From NCBI GenBank assembly GCA_030041225.1, contig JASHOG010000021.1, forward strand, positions 1-32,250: a stretch of 32,250 nucleotides of DNA, given 5' to 3'. The stretch is from Vulcanimicrobiota bacterium (GTDB taxonomy: Bacteria > Vulcanimicrobiota > Vulcanimicrobiia > Vulcanimicrobiales > Vulcanimicrobiaceae). The notes beneath the pieces were generated by a model. It saw only the letters and a program-made list of their open reading frames with translations, made no database searches and was not told the DNA's origin. A program made the translations under genes and the position numbers. Shown piece by piece: positions 17,004 to 25,650 of the stretch (positions are counted from its first letter, which is position 1; each line of letters starts with the position of its first letter).

Positions 17004-20000
17004 CTAGTCGGGCGGTGGTCGATACCGCCTGTGTCTTGGTTTCCTGACGACGCTCGCGCGCAAGGGCAGAAGCTTCTCACGCGCGAGCGTCGCATTGAGT
17101 GAGGCGAGCTCGCTCGTGAAGAGCAGGTGCGTCTGTTGCGCGATGCGATCCGATTGCGCGGCGTAGTCGTCGATGAGCGCGGCTTGTGCCTGCGTCGGTG
17201 GGCCGAGATACGTCGGCAAGATATGGCGCAGATAGCCGATGTTGTCGATGAGCTCGGCCGGACGTTTGTAGCCGGCGTTCTGGCTTCCGTTCCCGTTGCG
17301 TAGCGCGTCGGCAGCCGCATCGATCTTTGCACCGTATGTGGAAAGGGCGCGGCGCACTGCCGGCGCTTTCGCGTGCTTACGGCGATCGGCGATCTGCTTG
17401 TCGAGCGACCCGATGATGTTCACTTCCACCTCGCACTGCTCTTGAATCACCGCAAGACGCCAGAGCGCATCGTACTCCGCTTGCAGCGCGCCCGTGGACG
17501 CATGCGAGCTGGGATCCAGATTGACGTCGAACGTCACGCTCTCGCTGAACTGCTTCCCGACGCTCAAGCGCACCGTGTACTTGCCCGGGAGCACTTCGGG
17601 GCCTTCGATATCGAGCGGATAGAAGACGTAGAAGAAGCGCGGGTCCTGCACCGCATTCTTCCCGCCAGGCGGGTCCGTCGAAAGATCCCAGACGACGCGA
17701 TCGACTCCGGGCTTCGTCATCGCGTCGAGCGTGCGCACGACGGTGCCTTGCGCGTTCAGTACCTCCAGGGTCACCGGCGGCGCCTTCTGCTTCTTCGTGC
17801 GCTGCGGGAGATAGTAGGAGATGAGCGCGCCGTACGGTTTGTTGTCGGAGACGAAGGCTCCGCGTCCGGTCTCGTACGTTGGGCGGGGCACATAGCGCCA
17901 TGCGGGCATCGGCGCAAAGAGCGCGGGCACGTTCGCGGCTGTCTGGGCGAGGCCCTCGAGCGGCGTGATGTCGTCGAGAATGTAGAAGCCGCGTCCGTGC
18001 GTCCCGAGAATGACGTCGTTGAAAATCGGTTGGATCTTGAGGTCGTAGACGGGAACCGGAGCGAGGCCGAGCATGAGGCTCATCCAATGGCGTCCGCGAT
18101 CGAACGAGACCGAGACGCCTTGCTCCGTGCCCGCGAAGAGCAGATTCGTCTGGCGCGGATCCTCGCGCACGACGTGCACGTAGCTCGGCAAGCCCTTCGA
18201 TATGTTCGTCCACGTGCGACCATAATCGGTCGTGTAATAGACGTAGGCGTTTTTGTCGCCGAAGCCATGGCGGTCGAAGGAGGCGTAGGCGACGCCGGGC
18301 GTCGTGCGTGAAGCGTCGATCGAGGAGACGAGCGGCTGCGCCGGCAGATTCGGCACGTTCGCGATGACGTTCGTCCAGTTCGCACCGCCGTCGCGCGTAA
18401 TCCAGAGGTTGCCGTTGTCGGTGCCGACCCACAACGTATTCGGATCGCTCGCATCTTCGGAGATTGCGTAGATCGTGCAGTATGACTCGGCGTTCGTATC
18501 GTCGCGTGAGATCGGCCCACCGCTGGGGGCAAGCCACTGCGGCTTGCACGGCTGCGTCAGCGCGTTACCGCCGATGACGCTCCAGCTCTGTCCTTCGTCG
18601 GTTGTCTTGAAAAGCACGTTGCCGCCGAAGTAGACGACGCCTGGATTGTGCGGTGAGATGTAGAGCGGCGCCGTCCAGTTGAAGCGGTACTGGAACGAGC
18701 CGGCGCCGGTGCCGAACGGCATGATCGGAAACGGCCCGATGTACCGTGCCTCTCCGGTGAGCAGATTGCGGCGCGTGAGATCGCCGAAGTGCGTGTCCTC
18801 GTAGATGATCTCGGAATCACGCGGGTCGGCCATCGCGTACTGACCGTCGCCCCAATCGGAGATGTTCCGCCAGTCGCCGCCGGGGACGCCGGGATTCTCA
18901 CCGTCGTTCCACAGCGTGCTCGGCCCCCACCAGACTTCGTGATCCTGCATCCCGCCCATGATGTGGTATGGGATGTCGAGGTCGTATCCGACGCGATAGA
19001 CCTGATCGAAGGGGACGACGTTATCGTACTCCCACGTTTCGCCGCCGTTCACCGAAATGTCGAAGCCCATGTCGCTGCCGTCGAACAAGCGCTGCGGATC
19101 GGTAGGATCGATCCAGATGTCGTGGTTGTCACCGCCGCCCCCGAACGGCGTGAACGTCTTGCCGCCGTTCTTCGAGATCGAGTTGTCGCCGCTGATGATG
19201 TAGAGCTTGTTCGGGTCGCGCGGATCGACGCGTACCTGCGAGAAGTAGAATGGTCGGAAGTCGAGCTCGGCATCGGTGTTGACCGACTCCCAGTGCGTGC
19301 CGCCGTCGCTCGAGCGGTAGAGGAGGCCGTTCTTCGTCGGAACGAGCGCGTAGACGACGTTTGGATGGTCGTAGCACAGCGCGACGCCGACGCGGTTGAT
19401 GATGCCGCCGGGAAGACCGTCGTGCAGCGCGGGATCGGTAAGACGCCGCCACGTGCGCCCGTTGTCGGTGGATTCGAAGAGGCCACTTCCGGGCCCGCCG
19501 CCGCGAAAATGCCATGGCTGACGCAGAAAGTCGAACGTTCCCGCGTAGACGACCTGCGGGTTTTGCGGATTGAAGACGACGTCGCTTCCCCCGGTCGTGG
19601 GGTTGACGTAGAGCACTCGCTGCCACGTCTTGCCGCCGTCCTGCGTGCGATAGATGCCGCGGTCACCACCTGCGCTCCACTCGGGCCCGAGCGCCGCTAC
19701 GATCGCGACGTTCGCGTCGTTCGGATCGACGGCGATCTTCGCAATGTGCTCGCTGGTACGCAAGCCCGAGAACCGCCACGTCTTCCCCGCATTGCGAGAA
19801 ACGAAGACGCCGTCGCCGGGAGAGGCGGTGTTGCGGGGGAAGCCCTCTCCCGTCCCAACGTAGAGCACATTCGCGTTCGACGGCGCAACGGCGAAGGCTC
19901 CGATCGCAGTCGACGTGCCCTCGTTGAAGATCGCGTCGAAGGTGAGCCCGCCGTCTGTGGACTTGTACAGGCCGCCCGAAGAGTGTCCCAGGTAGATCGT

Positions 20001-20207
20001 GCGAGGGTCGCCGGGGATGCCGGCGACCACGTCGAGGCGTCCGCCCATTTGCGCTGGGCCGACCCAGCGCCACTGCAGAGCTCCGAGATCACTCGCCGTG
20101 ACGAGGCGCACCGGCGGGGGGCTCGTTTTCGGCGCTTGCGCGCAGGCCGCCAGCGAGAACGCAACAAGGCCCGCGACGCTGCAACGGAGGGCTAGCCAAG
20201 CTCGCAT
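17004..20207 (-). CDS. Sortilin/VPS10-like BNR-repeat lipoprotein
   Basis: 1067 residues. The signal peptide ends in a lipobox (AFSLAAC), predicting a lipid-anchored envelope protein. Two ATGs are close together; AAAGGA stands 8 bases before the one at 20207, so that start was used. Residues about 60-730 hold about ten Asp-box/BNR repeats of the form SxDGGxTW (for example KSTDGGLTF, RTQDGGKTW, ESTDNGRTW, TTDYGRTW), which fold as one or two beta-propellers as in VPS10/sortilin and sialidase-like proteins. A FlgD-like Ig domain follows (about 770-880: LEVLNAQGTVVRTL and VWDLSTDPPGG), then a helical C-terminal part. Bacterial members are often labelled glycosyl hydrolase, but no catalytic residues are identifiable, so ligand or protein binding is as likely. 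Confidence 0.8.
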   Translation of the reverse strand: MRAWLALRCSVAGLVAFSLAACAQAPKTSPPPVRLVTASDLGALQWRWVGPAQMGGRLDVVAGIPGDPRTIYLGHSSGGLYKSTDGGLTFDAIFNEGTSTAIGAFAVAPSNANVLYVGTGEGFPRNTASPGDGVFVSRNAGKTWRFSGLRTSEHIAKIAVDPNDANVAIVAALGPEWSAGGDRGIYRTQDGGKTWQRVLYVNPTTGGSDVVFNPQNPQVVYAGTFDFLRQPWHFRGGGPGSGLFESTDNGRTWRRLTDPALHDGLPGGIINRVGVALCYDHPNVVYALVPTKNGLLYRSSDGGTHWESVNTDAELDFRPFYFSQVRVDPRDPNKLYIISGDNSISKNGGKTFTPFGGGGDNHDIWIDPTDPQRLFDGSDMGFDISVNGGETWEYDNVVPFDQVYRVGYDLDIPYHIMGGMQDHEVWWGPSTLWNDGENPGVPGGDWRNISDWGDGQYAMADPRDSEIIYEDTHFGDLTRRNLLTGEARYIGPFPIMPFGTGAGSFQYRFNWTAPLYISPHNPGVVYFGGNVLFKTTDEGQSWSVIGGNALTQPCKPQWLAPSGGPISRDDTNAESYCTIYAISEDASDPNTLWVGTDNGNLWITRDGGANWTNVIANVPNLPAQPLVSSIDASRTTPGVAYASFDRHGFGDKNAYVYYTTDYGRTWTNISKGLPSYVHVVREDPRQTNLLFAGTEQGVSVSFDRGRHWMSLMLGLAPVPVYDLKIQPIFNDVILGTHGRGFYILDDITPLEGLAQTAANVPALFAPMPAWRYVPRPTYETGRGAFVSDNKPYGALISYYLPQRTKKQKAPPVTLEVLNAQGTVVRTLDAMTKPGVDRVVWDLSTDPPGGKNAVQDPRFFYVFYPLDIEGPEVLPGKYTVRLSVGKQFSESVTFDVNLDPSSHASTGALQAEYDALWRLAVIQEQCEVEVNIIGSLDKQIADRRKHAKAPAVRRALSTYGAKIDAAADALRNGNGSQNAGYKRPAELIDNIGYLRHILPTYLGPPTQAQAALIDDYAAQSDRIAQQTHLLFTSELASLNATLAREKLLPLRASVVRKPRHRRYRPPPD

Positions 20208-20262
20208 ATTTTTCATCCTTTCGCGAGCGGAGGTCGAGGAACCGCCGTGCAAAGCCCCTGGC

Positions 20263-20820
20263 ATGGACCTGAAACGGGCCTTTGCGGCGACCGCGGCAGT
20301 TGCACTCCCCTTTGCCCTCGTCGGGCAGATCCGCGCGCAGGACGCCGCGTTGACCTCGCGTGTTCAGGCCGCGTACGACACGCAGTGTGCGGCCCTTATT
20401 CGCGGAGACTTCGCTACCTTTGAAGCAACGATGAGCCCCAGCTTCATCGCGACCGTGCAAGGGGAAACGGTAACGCGCGACGAGCTGGTTACGGGCATGA
20501 AGAATGGACTCGGCAAGGTTTCCCTGACGAAGTGTAAGACGTTCATTGACTCAGTAACCCAAAGCGGGAACGTGCTGATCGTCATGTCGCGCAGACTCAT
20601 CGACGGCACGGATCCGACGCACAATGTGCCGTTGGAAGTTTCGGGAGGAACACGCGACATGTGGACCGAGCAGGGGAACGAGCTCCTGGAAACCTCAAGC
20701 ATGGGGCTCTGGTCGACGGTGAGCGTAAACGGGCAAGTCATTCGGACGAGCGGTGACGTGCCCTCGTCATCGCCGCTCGCGACGAACTCGCCTGCGCCGC
20801 CCGCGGGAGCAACCCCATGA
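20263..20820 (+). CDS. Secreted NTF2/SnoaL-like protein
   Basis: 185 residues. A signal peptide (core about 7-20, cleavage near IRAQD) is followed by a DUF4440/SnoaL-type fold: helix VQAAYDTQCAALIRGDFATFEATMSPSFIATVQGE, then strand-rich sequence with VSGGTRDMWTEQGNELLETSS. The opening pattern (Y...aal.rgD...f....p.f) is typical of NTF2-like domains. The C-terminus is Ser/Pro/Ala-rich. The start at 20263 puts the signal peptide first; upstream codons only antisense the lipoprotein leader. It overlaps the DoxX-like gene by 4 bases (ATGA). Substrate or binding role unknown. Confidence 0.7.
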   Translation: MDLKRAFAATAAVALPFALVGQIRAQDAALTSRVQAAYDTQCAALIRGDFATFEATMSPSFIATVQGETVTRDELVTGMKNGLGKVSLTKCKTFIDSVTQSGNVLIVMSRRLIDGTDPTHNVPLEVSGGTRDMWTEQGNELLETSSMGLWSTVSVNGQVIRTSGDVPSSSPLATNSPAPPAGATP

Positions 20821-21215
20821 GTGCCAACGTGCGCACGGGCATTGCGCGCTTCTTGGTACGCGGTATCGTCGGACTCGGTTTCATTTTCCACGCGCTCATG
20901 AAGCTTCCGCATCCGACGAGCTGGATGGGGCCGCACGCCTGGGCTCCGCCATGGCTTCAGGGTGTCGTCACGTTCGTCGAGCTCATCGGCGGCGGCTGTC
21001 TCATCCTCGGATTTCTTACGCCGCTCGTTGCGCTGTTGCTCGGCATCGACATGGTGACGGCAATCACGCGCTTTCATATTCCGATGGGCGGGCACTTCGT
21101 CGGCGGGCGCTTTGCGTACGAAGTTCCGCTCGTCTATCTCGTCGTGGTGATCGCGGTGCTCCTCGCCGGGCCGGGCGGCCTCTCACTCGACGCATTGCTG
21201 TTCAAGCGACGCTAG
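20817..21215 (+). CDS. DoxX family membrane protein
   Basis: 132 residues with four membrane segments. The family features are the first helix ARFLVRGIVGLGFIFHALMKL with a conserved polar residue, then W-P in the first loop, FVELIGGGCLILGF in the second helix and a short loop before AVLLLGIDMV. DoxX-like proteins are small integral inner-membrane proteins linked in some species to redox or thiol-stress defence. It is coupled to the upstream secreted protein, and the SIS gene follows after 19 bases. Confidence 0.82.
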   Translation: MSANVRTGIARFLVRGIVGLGFIFHALMKLPHPTSWMGPHAWAPPWLQGVVTFVELIGGGCLILGFLTPLVALLLGIDMVTAITRFHIPMGGHFVGGRFAYEVPLVYLVVVIAVLLAGPGGLSLDALLFKRR

Positions 21216-21221
21216 AGCCAG

Positions 21222-21234
21222 TATACAGTCGACG
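21222..21234 (+). promoter_or_regulatory. Possible -10 element just ahead of the SIS gene
   Basis: TATACA at 21222-21227 lies 7 bases before the GTG start. That spacing would put the transcript start on or next to the start codon, as for a leaderless mRNA. No good -35 lies 16-18 bases upstream (TGTTCA at 17 is weak), and the gene could instead be read through from the DoxX-like gene. Confidence 0.3.
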
Positions 21235-22233
21235 GTGCTCGGCGAAAACTTCGAGCGGGAGATCCGTCAACAGCCCGACGTTTGGCGCGCCATTGCCGTA
21301 TCGAACAAGGCAGAGCAACTCGTAGAGGCGATTCGAGGCCGCGACGTGCTCCTGGTCGGGAGCGGCAGCTCGCTCTTCATGTCGCGCCTCGGCGCTCTTG
21401 CGCTGCGTCGTCGCGGCATTCGAGCGGAGCCGCTTGCCGCGGCGGAAGCGCCGCTCGACTACGCGGCGTATCGCGGCTCGGCCGTCGTTGCGGTATCGCA
21501 GAGCGGTGAGTCGGAGGACCTGCTCCACGCGCTCGACGTTCTGCAACCCGAGAAGCTCATCGCGCTGACCAACGCTCCGTCTTCGCCGCTCGGCGAGCGG
21601 GCATCGGTGGTCATCGATGTCGGCGCGGGACGTGAGGTCGCAGTCCCCGCGAGCAAGAGCGTTACGGCGACGGCTGCGATCCTTCTGTGGGCCGCCGGCA
21701 TCTTAAGCAAAGGACACGCGCGCAACGCCGAGAGTTTGATCGACACCGCGGAGAACGTGCGCTCGTGGCTCGACGGTCCCGGCGTCGATATGGTTCGGGA
21801 AGCTGCCGCGCGCATTGCACGCCGGCGTAGCGTCGTCATCGTAGCGACAGGGTACGGTCTTCCCGTGGCCTACGAGTTCGCGCTCAAGCTCAAAGAGGCG
21901 AGTTACATTCACGCGGAGGGCTTCTCGGCCGGAGAGTTTCGCCATGGAAGCGCGGCGATGCTCGATGCCTCGTGCGCGGTCATCGGTATCATTGACGACG
22001 TCTCACGTCAAGTCGTCAACAGGCCGATGCTCGAAGCCGCCGAGGCGGACTGCCTACGCTACGTGATCGGCGGCCACCTCGGCGACGTGCCGCTTCTCGG
22101 CCCCGTCGTCGGCGAAGCCTTCAACACGCTCGCGTGGCTCGTCGCAGCACAGATGATCGCGCTTCAGGTAGGACGCGCGCGGCACGTCGAGAGCGACGCA
22201 CCGCGCGGACAAGCAAAAGTCCTCGACTCCTAA
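21235..22233 (+). CDS. Double-SIS sugar-phosphate isomerase/deaminase (GlmS C-terminal-like)
   Basis: 332 residues with two SIS domains and no glutaminase domain. Domain 1 (about 30-150) has VLLVGSGSSLFMSRLGALAL and SQSGESEDLLHAL, the phosphosugar-binding loops. Domain 2 (about 195-320) has ATGYGLPVAYEFALKLKEASYIHAEGFSAGEFRHG, which closely follows the GlmS isomerase signature, including the Glu and His of the active site. Such stand-alone proteins are NagB-II type glucosamine-6-phosphate deaminases or AgaS/FrlB-like enzymes; without the N-terminal Ntn domain it cannot use glutamine. It starts with GTG. Its stop overlaps the stop of the convergent gene by 4 bases. An amino-sugar role would fit the envelope genes nearby. 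Confidence 0.8.
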   Translation: MLGENFEREIRQQPDVWRAIAVSNKAEQLVEAIRGRDVLLVGSGSSLFMSRLGALALRRRGIRAEPLAAAEAPLDYAAYRGSAVVAVSQSGESEDLLHALDVLQPEKLIALTNAPSSPLGERASVVIDVGAGREVAVPASKSVTATAAILLWAAGILSKGHARNAESLIDTAENVRSWLDGPGVDMVREAAARIARRRSVVIVATGYGLPVAYEFALKLKEASYIHAEGFSAGEFRHGSAAMLDASCAVIGIIDDVSRQVVNRPMLEAAEADCLRYVIGGHLGDVPLLGPVVGEAFNTLAWLVAAQMIALQVGRARHVESDAPRGQAKVLDS

Positions 22234-22679
22234 CGGACCCAGAGCCGGATGTAGCCCGTTCGTCCTCCGGCTTGCAACTGCAAGTCCCAGCAGCCGGACT
22301 GCGGGAAGTTCAGCGTTTGATACTCCTGTGTGCGCACGAGCGCCAAGGATGTTGTGCTCGAGCCTTCGAGCTTCCCGCTGATACTCACGCTCGACGACGG
22401 CGCGCGAAGAATGACTTCGTCGTGCGTATCGAGCGGCGTATAGTCTCCGTGCGAGGCGGCGCGCGCGAACGTCAGGCGAATACCGGAAACGCCTCGCGGC
22501 TCCGCGTCGATCCACGGCAGCGCGGGGCCCGTATCGTTGCCGTAGACCGGCGTGACCTCGCAACTGGAGGGAATCGGTTGCGAAGGCTGCAGCTCGAGCA
22601 CATTTGCCTCACCGCGCTGCGCCGCGAAGACTGCGATCGCGCACGATAGAGCTGCAACCCATGCAATCGATTGCCGCAT
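22230..22679 (-). CDS. Small secreted protein, partner of the outer-membrane receptor
   Basis: 149 residues with a signal peptide (core about 6-20, cleavage near GEANV). The mature part is rich in beta strand and has two Cys (about residues 40 and 134) that could form a disulfide. It includes IRLTFARAASHGDYTPLDTHDEVILRAP and a C-terminal YIRLWVR. No family is recognised. The ATG lies one base after the stop of the receptor gene, so the two are certainly co-transcribed and probably coupled. I infer a periplasmic or surface accessory of the receptor. Confidence 0.65.
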   Translation of the reverse strand: MRQSIAWVAALSCAIAVFAAQRGEANVLELQPSQPIPSSCEVTPVYGNDTGPALPWIDAEPRGVSGIRLTFARAASHGDYTPLDTHDEVILRAPSSSVSISGKLEGSSTTSLALVRTQEYQTLNFPQSGCWDLQLQAGGRTGYIRLWVR

Positions 22680-22680
22680 G

Positions 22681-25521
22681 TCAGGGTGTCGTCTCTGCCG
22701 TATTCCCCAATCTCACGCCCGCGTAAACCTCGTAGGTGCGCGGATCTTGCGTGAAGTTCTGGTAGATGTTCGTACCCGGCGTGTCCATCACGCCCGATTG
22801 CGGGCCGGAGAAGTACGGGAAGCAGCCCGTCCCAAAGGTGCTCGTGCACGGAACGAGATTCGCGTTGTCGTAGTTGTTCGTAAGATTCGTAATGACGCCG
22901 CCGACGAAGAAGTTCTTCTTCGGACCGATGTCCTGGTAGATCTGCAGGTTGACGTTCCAGTAGCCGCTTGCAATCTGCTGCTTTCCGGAAAGCTCGTACG
23001 GAGTCGCCGGAGTGCAGGCCGGGCAGCCCGTGATCAGATCGCCGTCGTAGAAATAATCCCCTTGATAGACGAACCATGGGTCGATGTGCAGTCCGTTCAT
23101 GTGGTAGTCGAAGAGGAAGCTCGTCTCCCAGAGCGGGTCGTCCGTGTCGCGTACCATGACGCCCTCGTTCACGAGGCTGTCCGGGAGTGGATAGTTGATG
23201 TACGACGCCGCGAGCGTACCGGTCGTGTCCCAGAAGTTGTCGTAGGTCGCGGTCAGGAACATCGAGAGGCCGGTTGGGTGATGGTCAACGCGGTTCAGGC
23301 CGAACTCGAAGCCGAGCGCCTGATGCCGCTGGTCGTTCGCGTAGACGGGGTGCGATGAGAATATCGGTATCCCGGTCGACGTGTACCCAGTGACCGGAGT
23401 GTACTCCGCAAAGTAGTTTGTTGCCTTGTTCCAATACGGGCCGAAGCGCAGAGACGTTTCGGAATCGAACTGGTGCTCCCACATCAAGTCGGCACTGTGG
23501 TTCAGCTGTGGTTTGAACGTGTTGCCTGGAGCGAGGGGATTCGGAATGTCGCCGAACTCCGAGAGCAGGCTGTTCGGCGTTGCGTAGACGAACGCCGATC
23601 CGACGAAGCTCGATGTCGTTCCGTAGGAGAAGCGCATGACGTTCTTTTGGTTGAACGTGTAGGTGCCGTTGAACGTCGGGTTCCAGATCGACTCGGTGAT
23701 GCCGCCGCCCGGGAAGCCGTAATGCTCGGAGGCATAGAGCAGGCCCGGGTCGATCATCAGATTACCGAACCGAAGCTGCGCCTCGCCGTAGATATGCGGC
23801 GAGCTCGTCGGATAGCTCGAATCCTGGTAATCCTGAGGGAACGACAGGACGCCGTTGTACAGCTCGAACGCGTTGGTAGCATAGTAGTTGAAGGTGTTGA
23901 AGTTCTCCTGATTGCTGACGCCGAGCTTCAACGTGACATGCTCGTTGATCAGGTCCTGGTAGTCGAGTGCGCCTTGGTAGATCTCCGACGCGCGGTTGCC
24001 GTAGAAGTTCTGCGTGCCGTCGTCGAAGGCGCAGATGTCGTAGCCGTCGCCTGAAATTTGCACGGGCGAGCCGGGTTTGTAGGGATACGTAGGACAGGTA
24101 CCGGGGACGCCGAGCCACCATGCCCAGTTCCAGCCGTTTGTGCCGGTGACGTTCTCGAGTGAAGGAATGTTCGGCTCGCCGATCGGTTGATCGAAGTTGT
24201 ATGCGTTGAAATTCTCGTCGAACTTTAGGGTGAAGAACGAGTGATCGTTAATGTTGTGCGTCCACTGCAGCTTTCCGAGTCCGCCGTAGTGGTACCAGTT
24301 GTTCCCGGTGCCGTTCGCCAGCGCGTACCAGTAGAGCCCGAGCGGACAGCTCTGCCCGTTCGGTGCGATGCCGCCGCTGGCGTTTGACCATGTGGACGGA
24401 TTTGCAGTCGCGCCGGGACATGGTTCAAAACCGAGTGCCGGAGGCTGGCCCGCCCCTTTGTCGATGAGATAGTTGAAGTCGAAGTCGGCGTAGCTGTTGG
24501 TGATCAGGAACTGGATGTCGTCGTTCGGGTCGGGCTTGTAGTGGAAGTTACCGATGAAATCGCGCTCCGTCACCGGGCCGGGGCCGTCGGCGCTCCAGAG
24601 GAGCACGCCGGGGAACGTATACTGCCCGTCGGCGTAATCGTTGATCGATTCGGCGCTGTCGTAGCCGACGTAGTATGACCAGCGATGGTCCGGCGTCGCG
24701 TAGCCGTCTTGGAACGTGAGGTAGTGGTTGTAGTCAGGGCCGGTCATGCCGGCGGCGAGTTCCATGAAGCCCGGATTCGTCCCGACCTTCGCGACGGAGT
24801 TGAGGTAGCCGGTGCCGTTCGCCGCCTCGGATGCCTCGAGGCCGCCGGTGTACACTTCGAGATTTTGGACGCCGAGGTTCGAGAGGTTCGTCGTAAAGAA
24901 ACCCGTCATGTCATCGGCGATCGGAATGCCGTCGAACTCATAGCCAAGGTCGGTAACCTCGCCGCCGCGCACGCGCGGCTGAGCCGGGAATCCAGTCGAC
25001 GTCACGCCGGGAGCGACATCGCTATACTGATAGAGCGTGTCGAGCAGGTCGCCGGGGTTCGTCGCGGCGTTGAGCTCCTGTCCGGTGACGTTGTAGACGT
25101 CGCTGCCTTGGTTAGGGTTCACGAGATCCGATGCGCCCGCCGTCTGAATGTGGGCGATCGTCTTCAGGGAGACTTGCAGCATGTGCTCATTGACGAGCTG
25201 GCTTTGATCTTGTAAGACGCTAACGCCGGGAGCGCTCGTCGTGAGATAACCGGATAGCTCGAACGTGAGCGTGTACGTATCGGGCAGCAACGCGACGAGG
25301 GAGTAGAACCCGTGCGCATCGGTCGTCGTCGATGCGACCTGGCTGGCCGACGTGGCTGTTACCTTCACGCCCGGTAGTGGAGCGCCGTTCGGCCCGACCA
25401 CCGTGCCTTGGATCGTGCCGGTGGTTCCCGCGAGCGCCGTCGCTTGTGGGACGAGAAGCCCGAATAGCAGCGCGCAGGCCGCGATGAGAAGAGTGGCTTT
25501 TACCCCAATCCGAAACTCCAT
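22681..25521 (-). CDS. TonB-dependent (Oar-like) outer-membrane receptor
   Basis: 946 residues from the ATG at 25521, which has GAGGT 9 bases upstream; the frame is open 87 bases further but that part is not a signal peptide. A signal peptide (cleavage near ATALAG) is followed by a carboxypeptidase-regulatory-like domain (about 33-110: TIQGTVVGPNGAPLPGVKVTATS and DAHGFYSLVALLPDTYTLTFELSGY), then a plug (about 125-270 with PRVRGGEVTDLGYEFDGIP), then a long beta-barrel rich in Tyr, Asn and Gly. This is the layout of Oar/CarboxypepD_reg receptors, which import large substrates or shape the surface. No clear TonB box is visible, and the C-terminus ends NTAETTP, not the usual terminal aromatic residue. 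It is followed after one base by its small secreted partner. Confidence 0.85.
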   Translation of the reverse strand: MEFRIGVKATLLIAACALLFGLLVPQATALAGTTGTIQGTVVGPNGAPLPGVKVTATSASQVASTTTDAHGFYSLVALLPDTYTLTFELSGYLTTSAPGVSVLQDQSQLVNEHMLQVSLKTIAHIQTAGASDLVNPNQGSDVYNVTGQELNAATNPGDLLDTLYQYSDVAPGVTSTGFPAQPRVRGGEVTDLGYEFDGIPIADDMTGFFTTNLSNLGVQNLEVYTGGLEASEAANGTGYLNSVAKVGTNPGFMELAAGMTGPDYNHYLTFQDGYATPDHRWSYYVGYDSAESINDYADGQYTFPGVLLWSADGPGPVTERDFIGNFHYKPDPNDDIQFLITNSYADFDFNYLIDKGAGQPPALGFEPCPGATANPSTWSNASGGIAPNGQSCPLGLYWYALANGTGNNWYHYGGLGKLQWTHNINDHSFFTLKFDENFNAYNFDQPIGEPNIPSLENVTGTNGWNWAWWLGVPGTCPTYPYKPGSPVQISGDGYDICAFDDGTQNFYGNRASEIYQGALDYQDLINEHVTLKLGVSNQENFNTFNYYATNAFELYNGVLSFPQDYQDSSYPTSSPHIYGEAQLRFGNLMIDPGLLYASEHYGFPGGGITESIWNPTFNGTYTFNQKNVMRFSYGTTSSFVGSAFVYATPNSLLSEFGDIPNPLAPGNTFKPQLNHSADLMWEHQFDSETSLRFGPYWNKATNYFAEYTPVTGYTSTGIPIFSSHPVYANDQRHQALGFEFGLNRVDHHPTGLSMFLTATYDNFWDTTGTLAASYINYPLPDSLVNEGVMVRDTDDPLWETSFLFDYHMNGLHIDPWFVYQGDYFYDGDLITGCPACTPATPYELSGKQQIASGYWNVNLQIYQDIGPKKNFFVGGVITNLTNNYDNANLVPCTSTFGTGCFPYFSGPQSGVMDTPGTNIYQNFTQDPRTYEVYAGVRLGNTAETTP

Positions 25522-25588
25522 GCTGTCTCTACCTCTTAAAGCCCCGAGAACAAAGAAAAGCGACCGACGCAGGACGCGCACGTTCACT

Positions 25589-25602
25589 TTAAGACCTCTT
25601 AA
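25589..25602. promoter_or_regulatory. Perfect palindrome upstream of the receptor gene, possible operator
   Basis: TTAAGA-CC-TCTTAA is a perfect 6-base inverted repeat with 2-base spacer, 68-81 bases before the receptor ATG. A 9-base direct copy of one half (ACCTCTTAA on the plus strand) recurs at 25531-25539, overlapping the receptor ribosome-binding site. In GC-rich DNA two such AT-rich copies so near a start codon look like a repressor or activator site. No regulator gene is adjacent. Confidence 0.4.
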
Positions 25603-25650
25603 TGCCACAACCGGGCGCCTGGGTCCTTCGGGGGGCTATTCAAGCCTCTC

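Noticed and set aside
16967-17332. N-terminal extension of the M24 peptidase
   Set aside because: It is Ser/Arg/Thr-rich, overlaps the sortilin-like gene and lies upstream of a good ribosome site and ATG at 16966.
17377-18549. Minus-strand 390-codon frame inside the sortilin-like gene
   Set aside because: It overlaps the true gene in another frame and is almost entirely Arg/Ala/Ser without a domain.
18789-20195. Long plus-strand open frame of 468 codons opposite the sortilin-like gene
   Set aside because: It is antisense to clear BNR repeats, Arg/Val/Asp-rich with no domain, and is the usual shadow of GC-rich coding DNA.
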